From positions 1 through 64,000 of the forward strand of contig CANFKC010000018.1 in the NCBI GenBank assembly GCA_947447265.1: DNA of 64,000 nt. The letters run 5' to 3'. Each line of letters opens with the position of its first letter. Within the stretch, counting starts at the first letter, position 1. Source of the stretch: Chitinophagaceae bacterium. GTDB taxonomy: Bacteria > Bacteroidota > Bacteroidia > Chitinophagales > Chitinophagaceae. Shown one piece after another: positions 14,591-22,578 of the stretch. The notes beneath the pieces were generated by a model. It was not told the origin of the DNA and searched no databases. It saw nothing but the letters and a program-made list of their open reading frames with translations. The position numbers and the translations under genes were made by a program.

Positions 14591-15925
14591 ATGAAGAAAA
14601 TATTTTTACTGCTGCTGTTACTGCCATTTAATACCCAGGCGCAATTTATTACTACGGTTGCGGGTGGTGGCACAAGTGGCCTGGGTGATGGCGGTGCTGC
14701 AACGGCGGCTGCTATTCCCAACCCGGAATGTGTGGCATTTGACAGAATAGGTAATTTGTACATCAGCGATCTGGGTAGCAGCCGCATCCGTAAGGTCGAT
14801 ACTTTTGGCATAATAACTACCGTTGCAGGCCCGGGCGTAAGCACTACTATTGGTGATGGTGGCGCTGCCACGGCAGCCTATTTAAAGAACCCCATGGGTG
14901 TTACCTGCGATACATTTGGTAACGTTTATATTGCTGATCGTAACAACTACAGGATAAGAAAAATTACTGTCTCCACGGGCATTATAACTACGATTGCAGG
15001 TAATGGCACAAATATATTCGCCGGCTCGGGCGATGGCGGCCCTGCTACGGCCGCGCAGTTTAATACTGCTAATGACGTAATTTTTGATAAACGCGGCAAC
15101 CTCTATATTGCTGATAACAGCGCGCATGCCATACGCAAAGTAAATGCCGCTGGCATTATAAGCACGTTTGCGGGTATAGGAGGTTCTCCCGGTTACAGCG
15201 GAGATGGTGGCCCGGCCACGGCAGCTGAACTAAAAGACCCGCGCAATCTCGCATTTGACGATACCGGAAATTTATACATAGCAGAACAGTTGGGCGGTCA
15301 CGTGCGTAAGGTCGATACGTTTGGTATCATACACACAATTGCTGGAGCCGGTGGTTTTGCTTTTAACGGAGATAGCATACCCGCCAGGTCGGCCAATTTG
15401 CGGATGTCTGGCATTGTGTACCTAAATCATGCACTCTATGTTTCTACCATTTACCACCGCATAAGGAAAATTGATTTTACCAACGACACCATCTACACTG
15501 TTGCGGGTACCGGAACGGGCGCCTACAATGGCGACAGTATTGCGGCTGTAACCGCACAACTATACAACCCCGAGGGTTTGGCGGTGAATGCCTGCGGCAA
15601 CCTGTTTCTTGCAGACCTTGGCAATGAAAGGGTAAGGAAAATTACCCTTCAAACAGATTGCTTTGTGCCAGATACCAGCAAGGTAGGCGTTACAGAGCCA
15701 TTAAATGTCAATTTTACTGTTTATCCCAATCCAGCCAGACGCGAAATTACAGTTACTGCCAGGCAGGCATTGGGAAGCATAGCTATTACCAATTTGTTGG
15801 GCGAGATGGTTTACACTACCATAGCCAACAAGCCCGAAGTCCATATTGATATAGCTGACCGGGCTCCCGGCATGTATTTTATAAAAGTGGACGGGGCTGG
15901 AGTGACAAAGTTTTGGAAAGAGTAA
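14591..15925 (+). CDS. NHL-repeat secreted protein with T9SS sorting domain
   Basis: 444 residues. Signal peptide (M-K-K-I-F-L-L-L-L-L-L...T-Q-A-Q, about residue 18). Then about six NHL repeats of the pattern G-D-G-G-x-A-T-A-A-x-L-x-x-P-x-G-V-A-x-D-x-x-G-N-L-Y-I-A-D...R-I-R-K-V...I-T-T-V-A-G, a beta-propeller. The last 80 residues are a type A T9SS C-terminal signal (V-Y-P-N-P-A-R-R-E-I at its start, G-M-Y-F-I-K-V and a Lys-Glu end), so it is exported by type IX secretion and anchored or released at the surface. The ligand is unknown. Confidence 0.88.
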   Translation: MKKIFLLLLLLPFNTQAQFITTVAGGGTSGLGDGGAATAAAIPNPECVAFDRIGNLYISDLGSSRIRKVDTFGIITTVAGPGVSTTIGDGGAATAAYLKNPMGVTCDTFGNVYIADRNNYRIRKITVSTGIITTIAGNGTNIFAGSGDGGPATAAQFNTANDVIFDKRGNLYIADNSAHAIRKVNAAGIISTFAGIGGSPGYSGDGGPATAAELKDPRNLAFDDTGNLYIAEQLGGHVRKVDTFGIIHTIAGAGGFAFNGDSIPARSANLRMSGIVYLNHALYVSTIYHRIRKIDFTNDTIYTVAGTGTGAYNGDSIAAVTAQLYNPEGLAVNACGNLFLADLGNERVRKITLQTDCFVPDTSKVGVTEPLNVNFTVYPNPARREITVTARQALGSIAITNLLGEMVYTTIANKPEVHIDIADRAPGMYFIKVDGAGVTKFWKE

Positions 15926-15955
15926 AGCTTTATTTTTGCGTGTAAATTTTAGTAG

Positions 15956-16402
15956 ATGACCACCCTTGAAAAGGATATAAAGCAGCATGCTGATTGGATA
16001 GTAAAAGCATTTGCTGCAGATAAATTAAAGCTCAATTACACCATTGAAAGTTTCAAAACTTTAGATAACTTTTTTGAGCAACACGCCGAAAACGGCGCTG
16101 CAAATCCGAACGGTAGGTTGGCAGCAAATACTGGCAGCATACTCTTTTCTATAGGGGCATATATGGGTGAGTCATTTATACAAACGCTGCCCGGTACAGT
16201 ATGGCTTATAGACGAAAAAGACACACAGGCTGAAATAAACGCAACATTGAAGTTGCCCAATGGTGAGTTAATACAACCTATGCAGCGCGCAATCAAGCGT
16301 TTTCAAAATGGCGCAGAAGATAGTATTTACGCTTATGGAGCGGTTATATTGCAAAGTCCAGGCTTAGTTGTCGCCAATAAAAAGTGGTGGAAGTTCTGGT
16401 AG
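15956..16402 (+). CDS. Unrecognised 148-residue cytoplasmic protein
   Basis: Soluble protein with an N-terminal helical region (H-A-D-W-I-V-K-A-F-A-A-D) and a central G-S-I-L-F-S-I-G-A-Y-M-G-E-S-F segment that recurs in small bacterial proteins of unknown function; ends K-K-W-W-K-F-W. No signal peptide. It starts 30 bases after the NHL gene and could be read from the same transcript. Confidence 0.6.
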   Translation: MTTLEKDIKQHADWIVKAFAADKLKLNYTIESFKTLDNFFEQHAENGAANPNGRLAANTGSILFSIGAYMGESFIQTLPGTVWLIDEKDTQAEINATLKLPNGELIQPMQRAIKRFQNGAEDSIYAYGAVILQSPGLVVANKKWWKFW

Positions 16403-16608
16403 GTTTTATTTGGTGCTACTTCTCTTGCGCTAAATGGCAGAGGACCAAATACTTCCTCAGGTTTACGAGAACAAAATCTTCGATGCTTAGTATTTTTAGG
16501 CATGGTTGTATTTAAAATTACATTGTGCCTAAGGGCAGATTGCAATCACAAGGGTAAAGGTGAAATCCGTAACTTCATTGGTACAGCAACCAGCACAACA
16601 ACAAAACC

Positions 16609-17049
16609 ATGGAATTCAGAGAAACGATACACGCACCCAAAGAAAAGGTTTGGGATACTTTGTGGAACGATGCCACTTACCAGCAATGGACTGCTGTCTT
16701 TTCAGAAGGGTCGAAGGTAATTATAGACTGGAACAAGGGAAGTAAAGTATTGTTTCTCAATGGTAATAACGATGGGATGCTGTCTATGATAGGTGACGTT
16801 AAGCCAAACGAATTCATGTCTTTCCGCCATAAGGGGATAGTAAAAAATGGGGTGGAAGATACAGAGAGCGTTGCGAGCAAAGAATGGGCCGGCGCTATGG
16901 AAAATTATTCGCTAAAGTCAGTCGACGGAGCCACAGAACTAACAGTAGAACTGGAACCCGGTGATGCAAACCAACATTCCCTGAGCTATTTCCTGGCTAC
17001 ATTCCCTAAGGCGCTGGGTAAGTTGAAAGAGCTCGCTGAGCGGAGATGA
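16609..17049 (+). CDS. SRPBCC (AHSA1/START-like) domain protein
   Basis: 146 residues with the opening typical of this fold: E-T-I-H-A-P-K-E-K-V-W-D-T-L-W-N-D-A-T-Y-Q-Q-W, then the strands around a hydrophobic cavity and a long C-terminal helix (F-L-A-T-F-P-K-A-L-G-K-L-K-E-L). Members bind hydrophobic ligands or act as Hsp90 co-chaperone-like proteins; the ligand cannot be inferred. Convergent with the next gene (12 bases apart). Confidence 0.8.
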   Translation: MEFRETIHAPKEKVWDTLWNDATYQQWTAVFSEGSKVIIDWNKGSKVLFLNGNNDGMLSMIGDVKPNEFMSFRHKGIVKNGVEDTESVASKEWAGAMENYSLKSVDGATELTVELEPGDANQHSLSYFLATFPKALGKLKELAERR

Positions 17050-17061
17050 TTCGTACTCCTG

Positions 17062-18411
17062 TCATTGAGCTACCGCCTCTTTTCGTGCAGAGAATTGCTG
17101 TGCTAAACCTATTAAAGCGCATAACGGTATCAGCCACATAACGCGGCAGCCATAGCGGCCGTTAACCTGGCCCATCGTGGCACATGCCCATATATTTACT
17201 GCTGTAGCAGTTACTGCCAGAAAGACGAATAGGGTAAATGCCTTGTTGCTGTTTTTTAATAAAAAAAGCTGTGCGAGTAATACCACCAGGCTTATAATAA
17301 CGGTAGTGATAATTATTTTGTTTGGAAGGGGAAGCAGCGGTAGCAATTGGTCCTGATGCTGCACTGCGGCGCGGAAGGCCCGCTCGTCTCCCGGCACATA
17401 TTGGCGCACTCTGTTCAATAGATCTACAGGGTAGTTGCCATCACCTATGCGAAAATCAAGTAATTGCCGCCACGTAACTACAAACGACATTTTAATGCGC
17501 ATGGCCAGGTATTTTGGGCTGGTGTAAGTGCCCTTAAGTATCTTGTTGTATTCATCCTTATTAGCTTCCCAGCCACCGGTCTTGAAGATGGGGCTTTCCG
17601 GTACCCATAGAAAGTAGTTGGCGTTTTCAATAAGGTTGTCCTTATAGTCGCAAATCCTGTAGTGTTCGGTAGGGCAGGTTTCATCAAGATACGGCTTTAA
17701 GATACCTTGTTCCAGTATGGCACCCATGCCAAATACATGTTTGGAATTGGCAATTGCATAGCCCATAGTAAAAATGCAACCCAGCGTTAAAAACAGCGCG
17801 AGTCCGATACGTTGGGTAGCTATGCGTAACTGCTCTTGTGCAAATAGCTTTTTTCTGAACAGCAGCGTAATAAGCAGCACCAATGTATAAATAGAAACAT
17901 GCGACATGTGCGTGCTGATGCAGGCAGCATAAATAAAGAAGAGGAGAGCGGTTGTTGAACGGGTTTCTTGCTGCAACAATATCAGTGCCAGTGCCAGCAA
18001 TGCGACCGGGGTTAAAAAATCGGGTAGTATCTCGCTGCTGATCCAGGATAGGGAACTGCTGCCTGCAAGTATTATAGTTGCAGCAAGCGCGTATAGGTTG
18101 TATTTGTCACCGGTCACTACGCGTTTAAATACCCTGTGTAGCAACCAGCTCATTAACCAGCATTGCGCAAAGGCGCAGGTGAATAACGTAACACCGTTAA
18201 AGCTGAATATCCGTAAAAATATACCGTAGGCTATTGGCCGGTCAATTGGTGTGGTTGGGGTAAACCCGGCCCAGAGGTAAGTAGCATCGTCATTATTTAA
18301 AATGGGGTAACCATTCAGCAAGGCCGGCATAAAAAGCACTAGTGCACCTAACAATACATAAATATAGTTTGCCGCTTTTTTTAAACGCATCAATATGGGT
18401 TTGTCCTTCAA
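17062..18411 (-). CDS. Polytopic membrane protein, possibly GT-C-type glycosyltransferase
   Basis: 449 residues with about ten membrane helices. After the first helix comes an acidic loop (P-I-L-N-N-D-D-A-T-Y-L-W-A-G) and then I-D-R-P-I-A-Y-G-I-F-L-R; a D-D/E motif in the first outside loop is typical of GT-C enzymes that transfer sugars from polyprenyl carriers. A long extracytoplasmic stretch with several Cys (T-C-P-T-E-H-Y-R-I-C-D-Y-K-D) follows the middle helices. The GT-C idea is inference; otherwise simply a conserved membrane protein. ATG eight codons in (M-R-L-K-K) is an alternative start. Confidence 0.65.
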   Translation of the reverse strand: MKDKPILMRLKKAANYIYVLLGALVLFMPALLNGYPILNNDDATYLWAGFTPTTPIDRPIAYGIFLRIFSFNGVTLFTCAFAQCWLMSWLLHRVFKRVVTGDKYNLYALAATIILAGSSSLSWISSEILPDFLTPVALLALALILLQQETRSTTALLFFIYAACISTHMSHVSIYTLVLLITLLFRKKLFAQEQLRIATQRIGLALFLTLGCIFTMGYAIANSKHVFGMGAILEQGILKPYLDETCPTEHYRICDYKDNLIENANYFLWVPESPIFKTGGWEANKDEYNKILKGTYTSPKYLAMRIKMSFVVTWRQLLDFRIGDGNYPVDLLNRVRQYVPGDERAFRAAVQHQDQLLPLLPLPNKIIITTVIISLVVLLAQLFLLKNSNKAFTLFVFLAVTATAVNIWACATMGQVNGRYGCRVMWLIPLCALIGLAQQFSARKEAVAQ

Positions 18412-18523
18412 AAATAAATTATTTATCCGGGTGGGTCCAAATTAATAATTGTTTAGGCGGAGGTGGGCTATTCAGCGTCCTATATCAGGAGTGTTGCTAT
18501 GAGTTTACCCAACGGCATTAGCA

Positions 18524-18985
18524 CTAGTCTGAATGTTGCGATACTTTGATGACCTTTCCATCCCCAAATTCAACAAACAGCGTGGAGGGGTGGGTATTCA
18601 TTAGGGTCGGCTCATAACCAAGGTAGTAATACATGATTTGGCTACTGGTATCGTTGCCAACTTCCCCCAGTATTTGCATTACTTCTTTATAGTTTTTGCC
18701 AAGGAGCATTTTGCTCTTAATAATGTCTTTCGATAGTTCAAATCGCCTGTCGGGGTTATCCATCCAATCTTGTTTGTTAAAATCTCTGTTCGGATAGTAT
18801 TCTATAGCTGATAAGAACAATAAAATAATACAGGCGTATAGCACAGGTGCGCTTACTATAGTCGTTAACCATGTGGCTATTATTCTCGTTTTTTCAGTTT
18901 TAATATACCGCCTGAATATGGCTCGCCACATAAAGAACAATGGTATGGCCAATACAATGAGGATGAAATAAACTATCGTATCCAT
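18524..18985 (-). CDS. Membrane-anchored protein of unknown function
   Basis: 153 residues: two N-terminal membrane helices (residues 3-20 and about 37-63), then a soluble domain with M-L-L-G-K-N-Y-K-E-V-M-Q-I-L-G-E-V, Y-L-G-Y and a final L-F-V-E-F-G-D-G-K-V-I-K-V strand. The fold of the tail resembles small lipoprotein-like (SmpA/BamE-like) domains, where an L-L-G-x-x-x-x-E-V-x-x-x-L-G pattern is common, but this is only a similarity. Confidence 0.6.
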   Translation of the reverse strand: MDTIVYFILIVLAIPLFFMWRAIFRRYIKTEKTRIIATWLTTIVSAPVLYACIILLFLSAIEYYPNRDFNKQDWMDNPDRRFELSKDIIKSKMLLGKNYKEVMQILGEVGNDTSSQIMYYYLGYEPTLMNTHPSTLFVEFGDGKVIKVSQHSD

Positions 18986-19013
18986 AAAGGGGTATTTTTA
19001 TCTGTTATCCATT

Positions 19014-19928
19014 TTACTGCATATCCTGCAATGCTGTATATACACCATCAATTACCGCAGCCATCCTGGGTATATCGAGTGCTTCCATAACATCGGTGGC
19101 TTCATGGTAGCTTTTATTACGCAGGAAGGCGGTATCGGTGATCATTAATGCGCTGAAATGAAAATGCCAGTAACTGCGGTGGTCGCTGAAATCAATTCCG
19201 GGTAGGTAAGCCGGTGCCGTAAATTTGACGGTCCTTATTTCATCGCTCCTTTTAAATGCCCGTGCAAACCTTGCTGCGAACTTACCTGAGCCTGGCTTCC
19301 TCACCAGTGTAATATAGTTGCCACGGCTGCCGTATAGCAGTTTCAGCGGCTTTATGGGGTACGATTGCGTATGCTTCGCATCTTTAAAATAGCCAATCAT
19401 TTCCAGCGATACCATGCCATATACATCTGTATGATTATCGGCCAGCGATTTGGCGTGTACATAGCTGCCCATTTCCACTTCTTCAAAGTAGGGCGGTTCT
19501 TCCAGCGTATAGGCAACAAGGTCTATGCGGTAGGTGAGCGGCTTGTCTTTGAGCATGCGTGCAAGTTCCAGCAGTCCGGTTATGCCGCTGGCATTATCAT
19601 CGGCGCCTTGCTGGTCTCCGCAAACATCATAATGCGCGCCAATAATTATCCGTTTTGCATCAGCCGGTCCGAAGGAACACAATACATTTTTATAACCTTT
19701 CCCTTTTACGGTGTATTCCTGTATAGTTACATTGGTGCTGTATTTCGAAAGTTGATTTTGTATATAAGCAGCTGTAGCGTTGAGCAGGTCCGTATTGTTA
19801 TGGTTGCGGAATCCCTTTGTCTTAGTAATAGCCGTGAGGTGGCTTTTGATGAGGGTAGTATCGGCACCTTCCGCCGCAAAAGACAGCAAAGGCAGGCATA
19901 AAGTAACGGACAGCAATAGTTTTTTCAT
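19014..19928 (-). CDS. Secreted M28-family zinc aminopeptidase
   Basis: About 304 residues, start taken at M-K-K-L-L-L because a signal peptide (ending L-L-S-F-A-A-E-G) follows directly; an upstream in-frame start (19982) would bury it. M28 metal-site motifs: G-A-H-Y-D (His/Asp), G-A-D-D-N-A-S-G (bridging Asp), E-E-P-P-Y-F (Glu pair), V-S-L-E-M-I-G-Y, and the closing F-S-D-H-R-S-Y-W and S-Y-H-E-A-T-D. These co-catalytic di-zinc enzymes remove N-terminal residues; this one would act in the periplasm or outside. Confidence 0.88.
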   Translation of the reverse strand: MKKLLLSVTLCLPLLSFAAEGADTTLIKSHLTAITKTKGFRNHNNTDLLNATAAYIQNQLSKYSTNVTIQEYTVKGKGYKNVLCSFGPADAKRIIIGAHYDVCGDQQGADDNASGITGLLELARMLKDKPLTYRIDLVAYTLEEPPYFEEVEMGSYVHAKSLADNHTDVYGMVSLEMIGYFKDAKHTQSYPIKPLKLLYGSRGNYITLVRKPGSGKFAARFARAFKRSDEIRTVKFTAPAYLPGIDFSDHRSYWHFHFSALMITDTAFLRNKSYHEATDVMEALDIPRMAAVIDGVYTALQDMQ

Positions 19929-20208
19929 AGAACGAATACCTGTTAATAAACGAAAGTACAGTTGTTTTATTATGATTGGCATCCGAAACGAGGAAGGTTT
20001 TGAATGTGGTGCCGCCCTATTTTAATGAAGGTACCTGGCTGCACCGCAACCGTTGGGTTAACCCAATGATCTACTGTACTTATAAGTATACAAAAAAATA
20101 ACGACACAGCAATTGATTTCTATCAACTCAAAAATTGCCTATTGTCATTTTACAGGGCTGCATCGCGGGGTATTTTTGTATCAGTTTCTAAACAACCATT
20201 ATAAGCGA
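19929..20208. other. Intergenic region upstream of the MgtC leader
   Basis: No gene. It contains a 14-base palindrome TTGGGTTAACCCAA (20053-20066), a possible operator, and at its right end the promoter of the leader transcript (TATTTTTG, 20171-20178). Confidence 0.4.
20171..20178 (+). promoter_or_regulatory. TAnnTTTG -7 element of the MgtC leader
   Basis: TATTTTTG; transcription would start near 20185, some 25 bases before the short leader ORF. A TTTT tract about 20 bases upstream is a weak -33 box. Confidence 0.5.
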
Positions 20209-20259
20209 ATGATTAGAAAATTCCATCCTGTTGAACTGCATTTTTTTATCCCACCCTGA
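20209..20259 (+). CDS. Possible 16-residue leader peptide ending in Pro-Pro-stop
   Basis: ATG at 20209 opens a frame coding M-I-R-K-F-H-P-V-E-L-H-F-F-I-P-P and stopping with TGA at 20257. It sits 30 bases after a promoter element and its stop codon is 2 bases before a terminator hairpin (20262-20286), so a ribosome held at the last Pro codons or stop would cover the hairpin's left arm. The gene downstream is of the MgtC family, whose Salmonella member is controlled by a Pro-codon leader ORF. Whether this peptide is made is unknown; the frame is short enough to arise by chance. Confidence 0.4.
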   Translation: MIRKFHPVELHFFIPP

Positions 20260-20261
20260 AA

Positions 20262-20286
20262 AGCCAACATCTTATAAATGTTGGCT
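20262..20286 (+). terminator. Attenuator-like hairpin before the mgtC-like gene
   Basis: AGCCAACAT-cttataa-ATGTTGGCT, a perfect 9-bp stem followed by TTTTTCTTTTCCTTTTT. It lies 90 bases upstream of an mgtC-like start codon with no full gene before it, so it acts either on a short independent RNA or as an attenuator. Confidence 0.75.
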
Positions 20287-20376
20287 TTTTCTTTTCCTTT
20301 TTAGCCTGGTTTAAGCTACTGTTTTGGCTTAAGTCATTAATTGTTAACTTTAACCGGCTCATAAATCTGTTGAACA

Positions 20377-21018
20377 ATGTATATGCATTTACCCCACACC
20401 CTTATCGTAAAATTGTTACTTTCTGTTTTAATTGGAGGGGCAATAGGCCTGGAGCGGGAATTGCGGAGCAAGTCGGCCGGGTTTCGTACCCTTACTTTAA
20501 TATGCGTGGGCGCTACGTTGTTTACTATTCTCTCGCAGTTTATAGGCAGGCCCAATAATACGGACCGCATTGCATCAAACATTGTTGTCGGGATCGGCTT
20601 TTTGGGCGCGGGTGTAATATTCCGTAGCGAAAGGGGTGTTAGCGGCATCACTACCGCAGCTTCAATATGGCTTACAGCAGCGCTGGGCATGGGTATAGGC
20701 AGCGGCTATTTTGCAGTATCGGTATTGGGTTGCCTTGTGGTGCTTTCTATTCTGTTTCTGTTCTCATTCCTTGATCGCTTCCTCGATAGTCTTAACCAGA
20801 TCCGCCAATACAGGATCATCTATCCTTACGAAGAAAACCAGCAACATAAATACGAAGTGCAGATAAAGCGCTACCGGCTCAAGATATTGGATAGGTCTAT
20901 ATCTAAGAGCGGGAATACCATGAAGGCCGTATGGTCGGTAGCAGGCAGCGAAAAAAAACACCATGCTTTTATAGAGCATATGCTTACCGACCGGGACATT
21001 GCTGAGTTTGATTTTTAG
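20377..21018 (+). CDS. MgtC/SapB-family membrane protein
   Basis: 213 residues. Four to five membrane helices in the first 135 residues with the family signatures G-G-A-I-G-L-E-R-E-L-R-S-K-S-A-G-F-R-T, L-I-C-V-G-A-T-L-F, A-S-N-I-V-V-G-I-G-F-L-G-A-G and G-I-T-T-A-A-S-I-W-L-T-A-A-L-G-M-G-I-G. A cytosolic C-terminal domain (about 140-213) follows. MgtC proteins affect Mg2+ and phosphate homeostasis and inhibit F-type ATP synthase in pathogens; environmental members are poorly studied. ATG two codons downstream is an alternative start. Regulation may be by the upstream leader. Confidence 0.88.
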   Translation: MYMHLPHTLIVKLLLSVLIGGAIGLERELRSKSAGFRTLTLICVGATLFTILSQFIGRPNNTDRIASNIVVGIGFLGAGVIFRSERGVSGITTAASIWLTAALGMGIGSGYFAVSVLGCLVVLSILFLFSFLDRFLDSLNQIRQYRIIYPYEENQQHKYEVQIKRYRLKILDRSISKSGNTMKAVWSVAGSEKKHHAFIEHMLTDRDIAEFDF

Positions 21019-21086
21019 TAGTATTAATTGCCTTGTTATTACATAATTATCTTTTTGTTTAGCAAATAAAAATTATAATCATACAA

Positions 21087-21117
21087 TTTGTATAATGTCT
21101 TACAATTATTATATTTG
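21087..21117 (+). promoter_or_regulatory. Full Bacteroidota promoter (TTTG-N19-TATATTTG)
   Basis: TTTG at 21087-21090 and TATATTTG at 21110-21117, separated by 19 bases: a consensus sigma-ABfr promoter. Transcription should start near 21123, about 65 bases before the ATG at 21188. Confidence 0.75.
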
Positions 21118-21187
21118 TTCCGATAACTATGGTTATTGCCGGTATACCGAAAACGGCTTAGCAGAGTAGGTGCAAACAGCTATAATT

Positions 21188-22141
21188 ATGAATGGTCAGG
21201 CTATCTATGCAATCTCCCTGGTGTTTTTTCTGGTATTGACAATCATTCTCCAGAAGAAATTCCACCTGCTTGAAGACAATACGCTAACCTCGATACAGGA
21301 AAAGCCGTACAGCCTCGCCCGCACACAGCTCGTATGGTGGACCTTTATTGTACTCAGTTCGCTAGTGGCTATTATTTGCACCACGGGTAAACTCCCGAAT
21401 CTTTTTACATCAACCCTGGTTTTGTTGGGTATTGGTTCCCTCACCACGGTTTCTGCGCGCATCACCGATATTTCTGATGACAATAAGGTAAATGCAGCTA
21501 ATGCCGCAGCTGGTCTACCTCCGGCAAGTCCATTAACACCAGCAACTCCGGCAGCTGCTGCTGTATCCCGCAATTCTGAAAGCGAGAGTTTTCTCTTAGA
21601 TATTCTCTCAGATAAAGACGGTATTTGCATACACAGGCTGCAGGCGGTGGTATTCAATATTGTGTTCGGGGTATGGTTTGTTTACGAAGTTTTCCAGCAT
21701 ATTAAATGTGCAAACTGCTATAGCCTGCTCAATGCAGATGATGTTGCAAAAGCTGCAAAAAAAATAGTCGAATTAACAGCGTTGCCAAAATCGGCCTGTA
21801 CCGATGAAATGATAAAAACGCTTCAGGAAGGTGTGAATCAGGCAACTTTCGTTGACTATATAATACCTGAAATTAGCAACAATAACCTGATTTTGCTGGG
21901 CTTGAGCTCCGGTACCTATGCTGCATTAAAGACTACGGAAAATGCCAACATTCCGTCGGCTGCTTCAAGTGCTCAGCAAATGCCCCCACAAAACCCGCAG
22001 GGTGGCATGGTGCCACAGCAACCCGTGCAGCCTGTAATGCCTATGCAGCAGGTTCAGCAACCGGCACGGCCTCCTGTTCAGAATGTGGTAGTTCAGAATG
22101 AAGTGGTAACACCACCTACACCACCAACTGATAATCCGTAG
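21188..22141 (+). CDS. Membrane protein with Pro/Gln-rich tail, unknown function
   Basis: About 317 residues from the ATG at 21188 (a GTG six codons upstream is possible). An N-terminal helix, then Y-S-L-A-R-T-Q-L-V-W-W-T-F-I-V-L leading into a second helix and L-F-T-S-T-L-V-L-L-G-I-G-S-L-T-T into a third; this S-L-x-R-T-Q-x-x-W-W pattern recurs in a family of uncharacterised bacterial membrane proteins. A fourth helix follows at about residue 155 (V-F-N-I-V-F-G-V-W-F-V-Y-E-V-F). The last 60 residues are disordered, rich in Pro, Gln, Val (P-Q-Q-P-V-Q-P). Own consensus promoter and terminator make it a single-gene unit. Confidence 0.65.
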   Translation: MNGQAIYAISLVFFLVLTIILQKKFHLLEDNTLTSIQEKPYSLARTQLVWWTFIVLSSLVAIICTTGKLPNLFTSTLVLLGIGSLTTVSARITDISDDNKVNAANAAAGLPPASPLTPATPAAAAVSRNSESESFLLDILSDKDGICIHRLQAVVFNIVFGVWFVYEVFQHIKCANCYSLLNADDVAKAAKKIVELTALPKSACTDEMIKTLQEGVNQATFVDYIIPEISNNNLILLGLSSGTYAALKTTENANIPSAASSAQQMPPQNPQGGMVPQQPVQPVMPMQQVQQPARPPVQNVVVQNEVVTPPTPPTDNP

Positions 22142-22180
22142 CAACAAACCAGGGTATAAACAAAAAAATGAAAGTCTGTA

Positions 22181-22205
22181 AGCCGGCACTACCTATGTGC
22201 CGGCT
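22181..22205 (+). terminator. Terminator
   Basis: AGCCGGCAC-tacctat-GTGCCGGCT, a perfect 9-bp GC-rich stem, followed by TTTTTT. Confidence 0.85.
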
Positions 22206-22578
22206 TTTTTAAAATGTTTTGTCATGTTAGAAATATGTGTCACCTTTGTATTGCAATACCTTAAAATGAATACAGCAATAATTTCCTCCCTGCAGGTCCT
22301 TTTGTCTACACGATGTAGTGTGGGGGTGAGTTGTATGTGTTAATTGGCCCCGACCGGGTTTACCTCACTTCCTTTTTCAATATTTAAACACCACGCATAT
22401 TGCCGTTAAAATATTACGGCTATTTTTGCGCAACGTTTGCTCAGCCGATATTACATATTTGGGGTAGGTTTCCCACACCTTTGAGGTGTCGGACACCTCA
22501 GCGAAAGCAGCTTTCGACCAGAGAACAATTACTAAAACCAGGTATTACATACTATGTACTACCTACTAAATACTAACA
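22206..22578. other. Gap upstream of cysS with two hairpins and a TACTA-rich tract
   Basis: No gene in 373 bases. Two adjacent hairpins, TGAGGTGT-cgg-ACACCTCA (22482-22500) and CGAAAG-cag-CTTTCG (22502-22516), followed by ACCA; in the reverse direction this begins TGGTCGAAAG, like the ends of the 4-7 kb repeats, so it may be a distant, inverted relative. A tract of TACATACTA/TACTA words (about 22545-22575) runs up to the start codon. Confidence 0.5.

Noticed and set aside
22440-22578. T-box riboswitch before cysS
   Set aside because: Two hairpins are present but there is no T-box sequence, specifier loop or terminator/antiterminator pair, and T-boxes are not typical of Bacteroidota.
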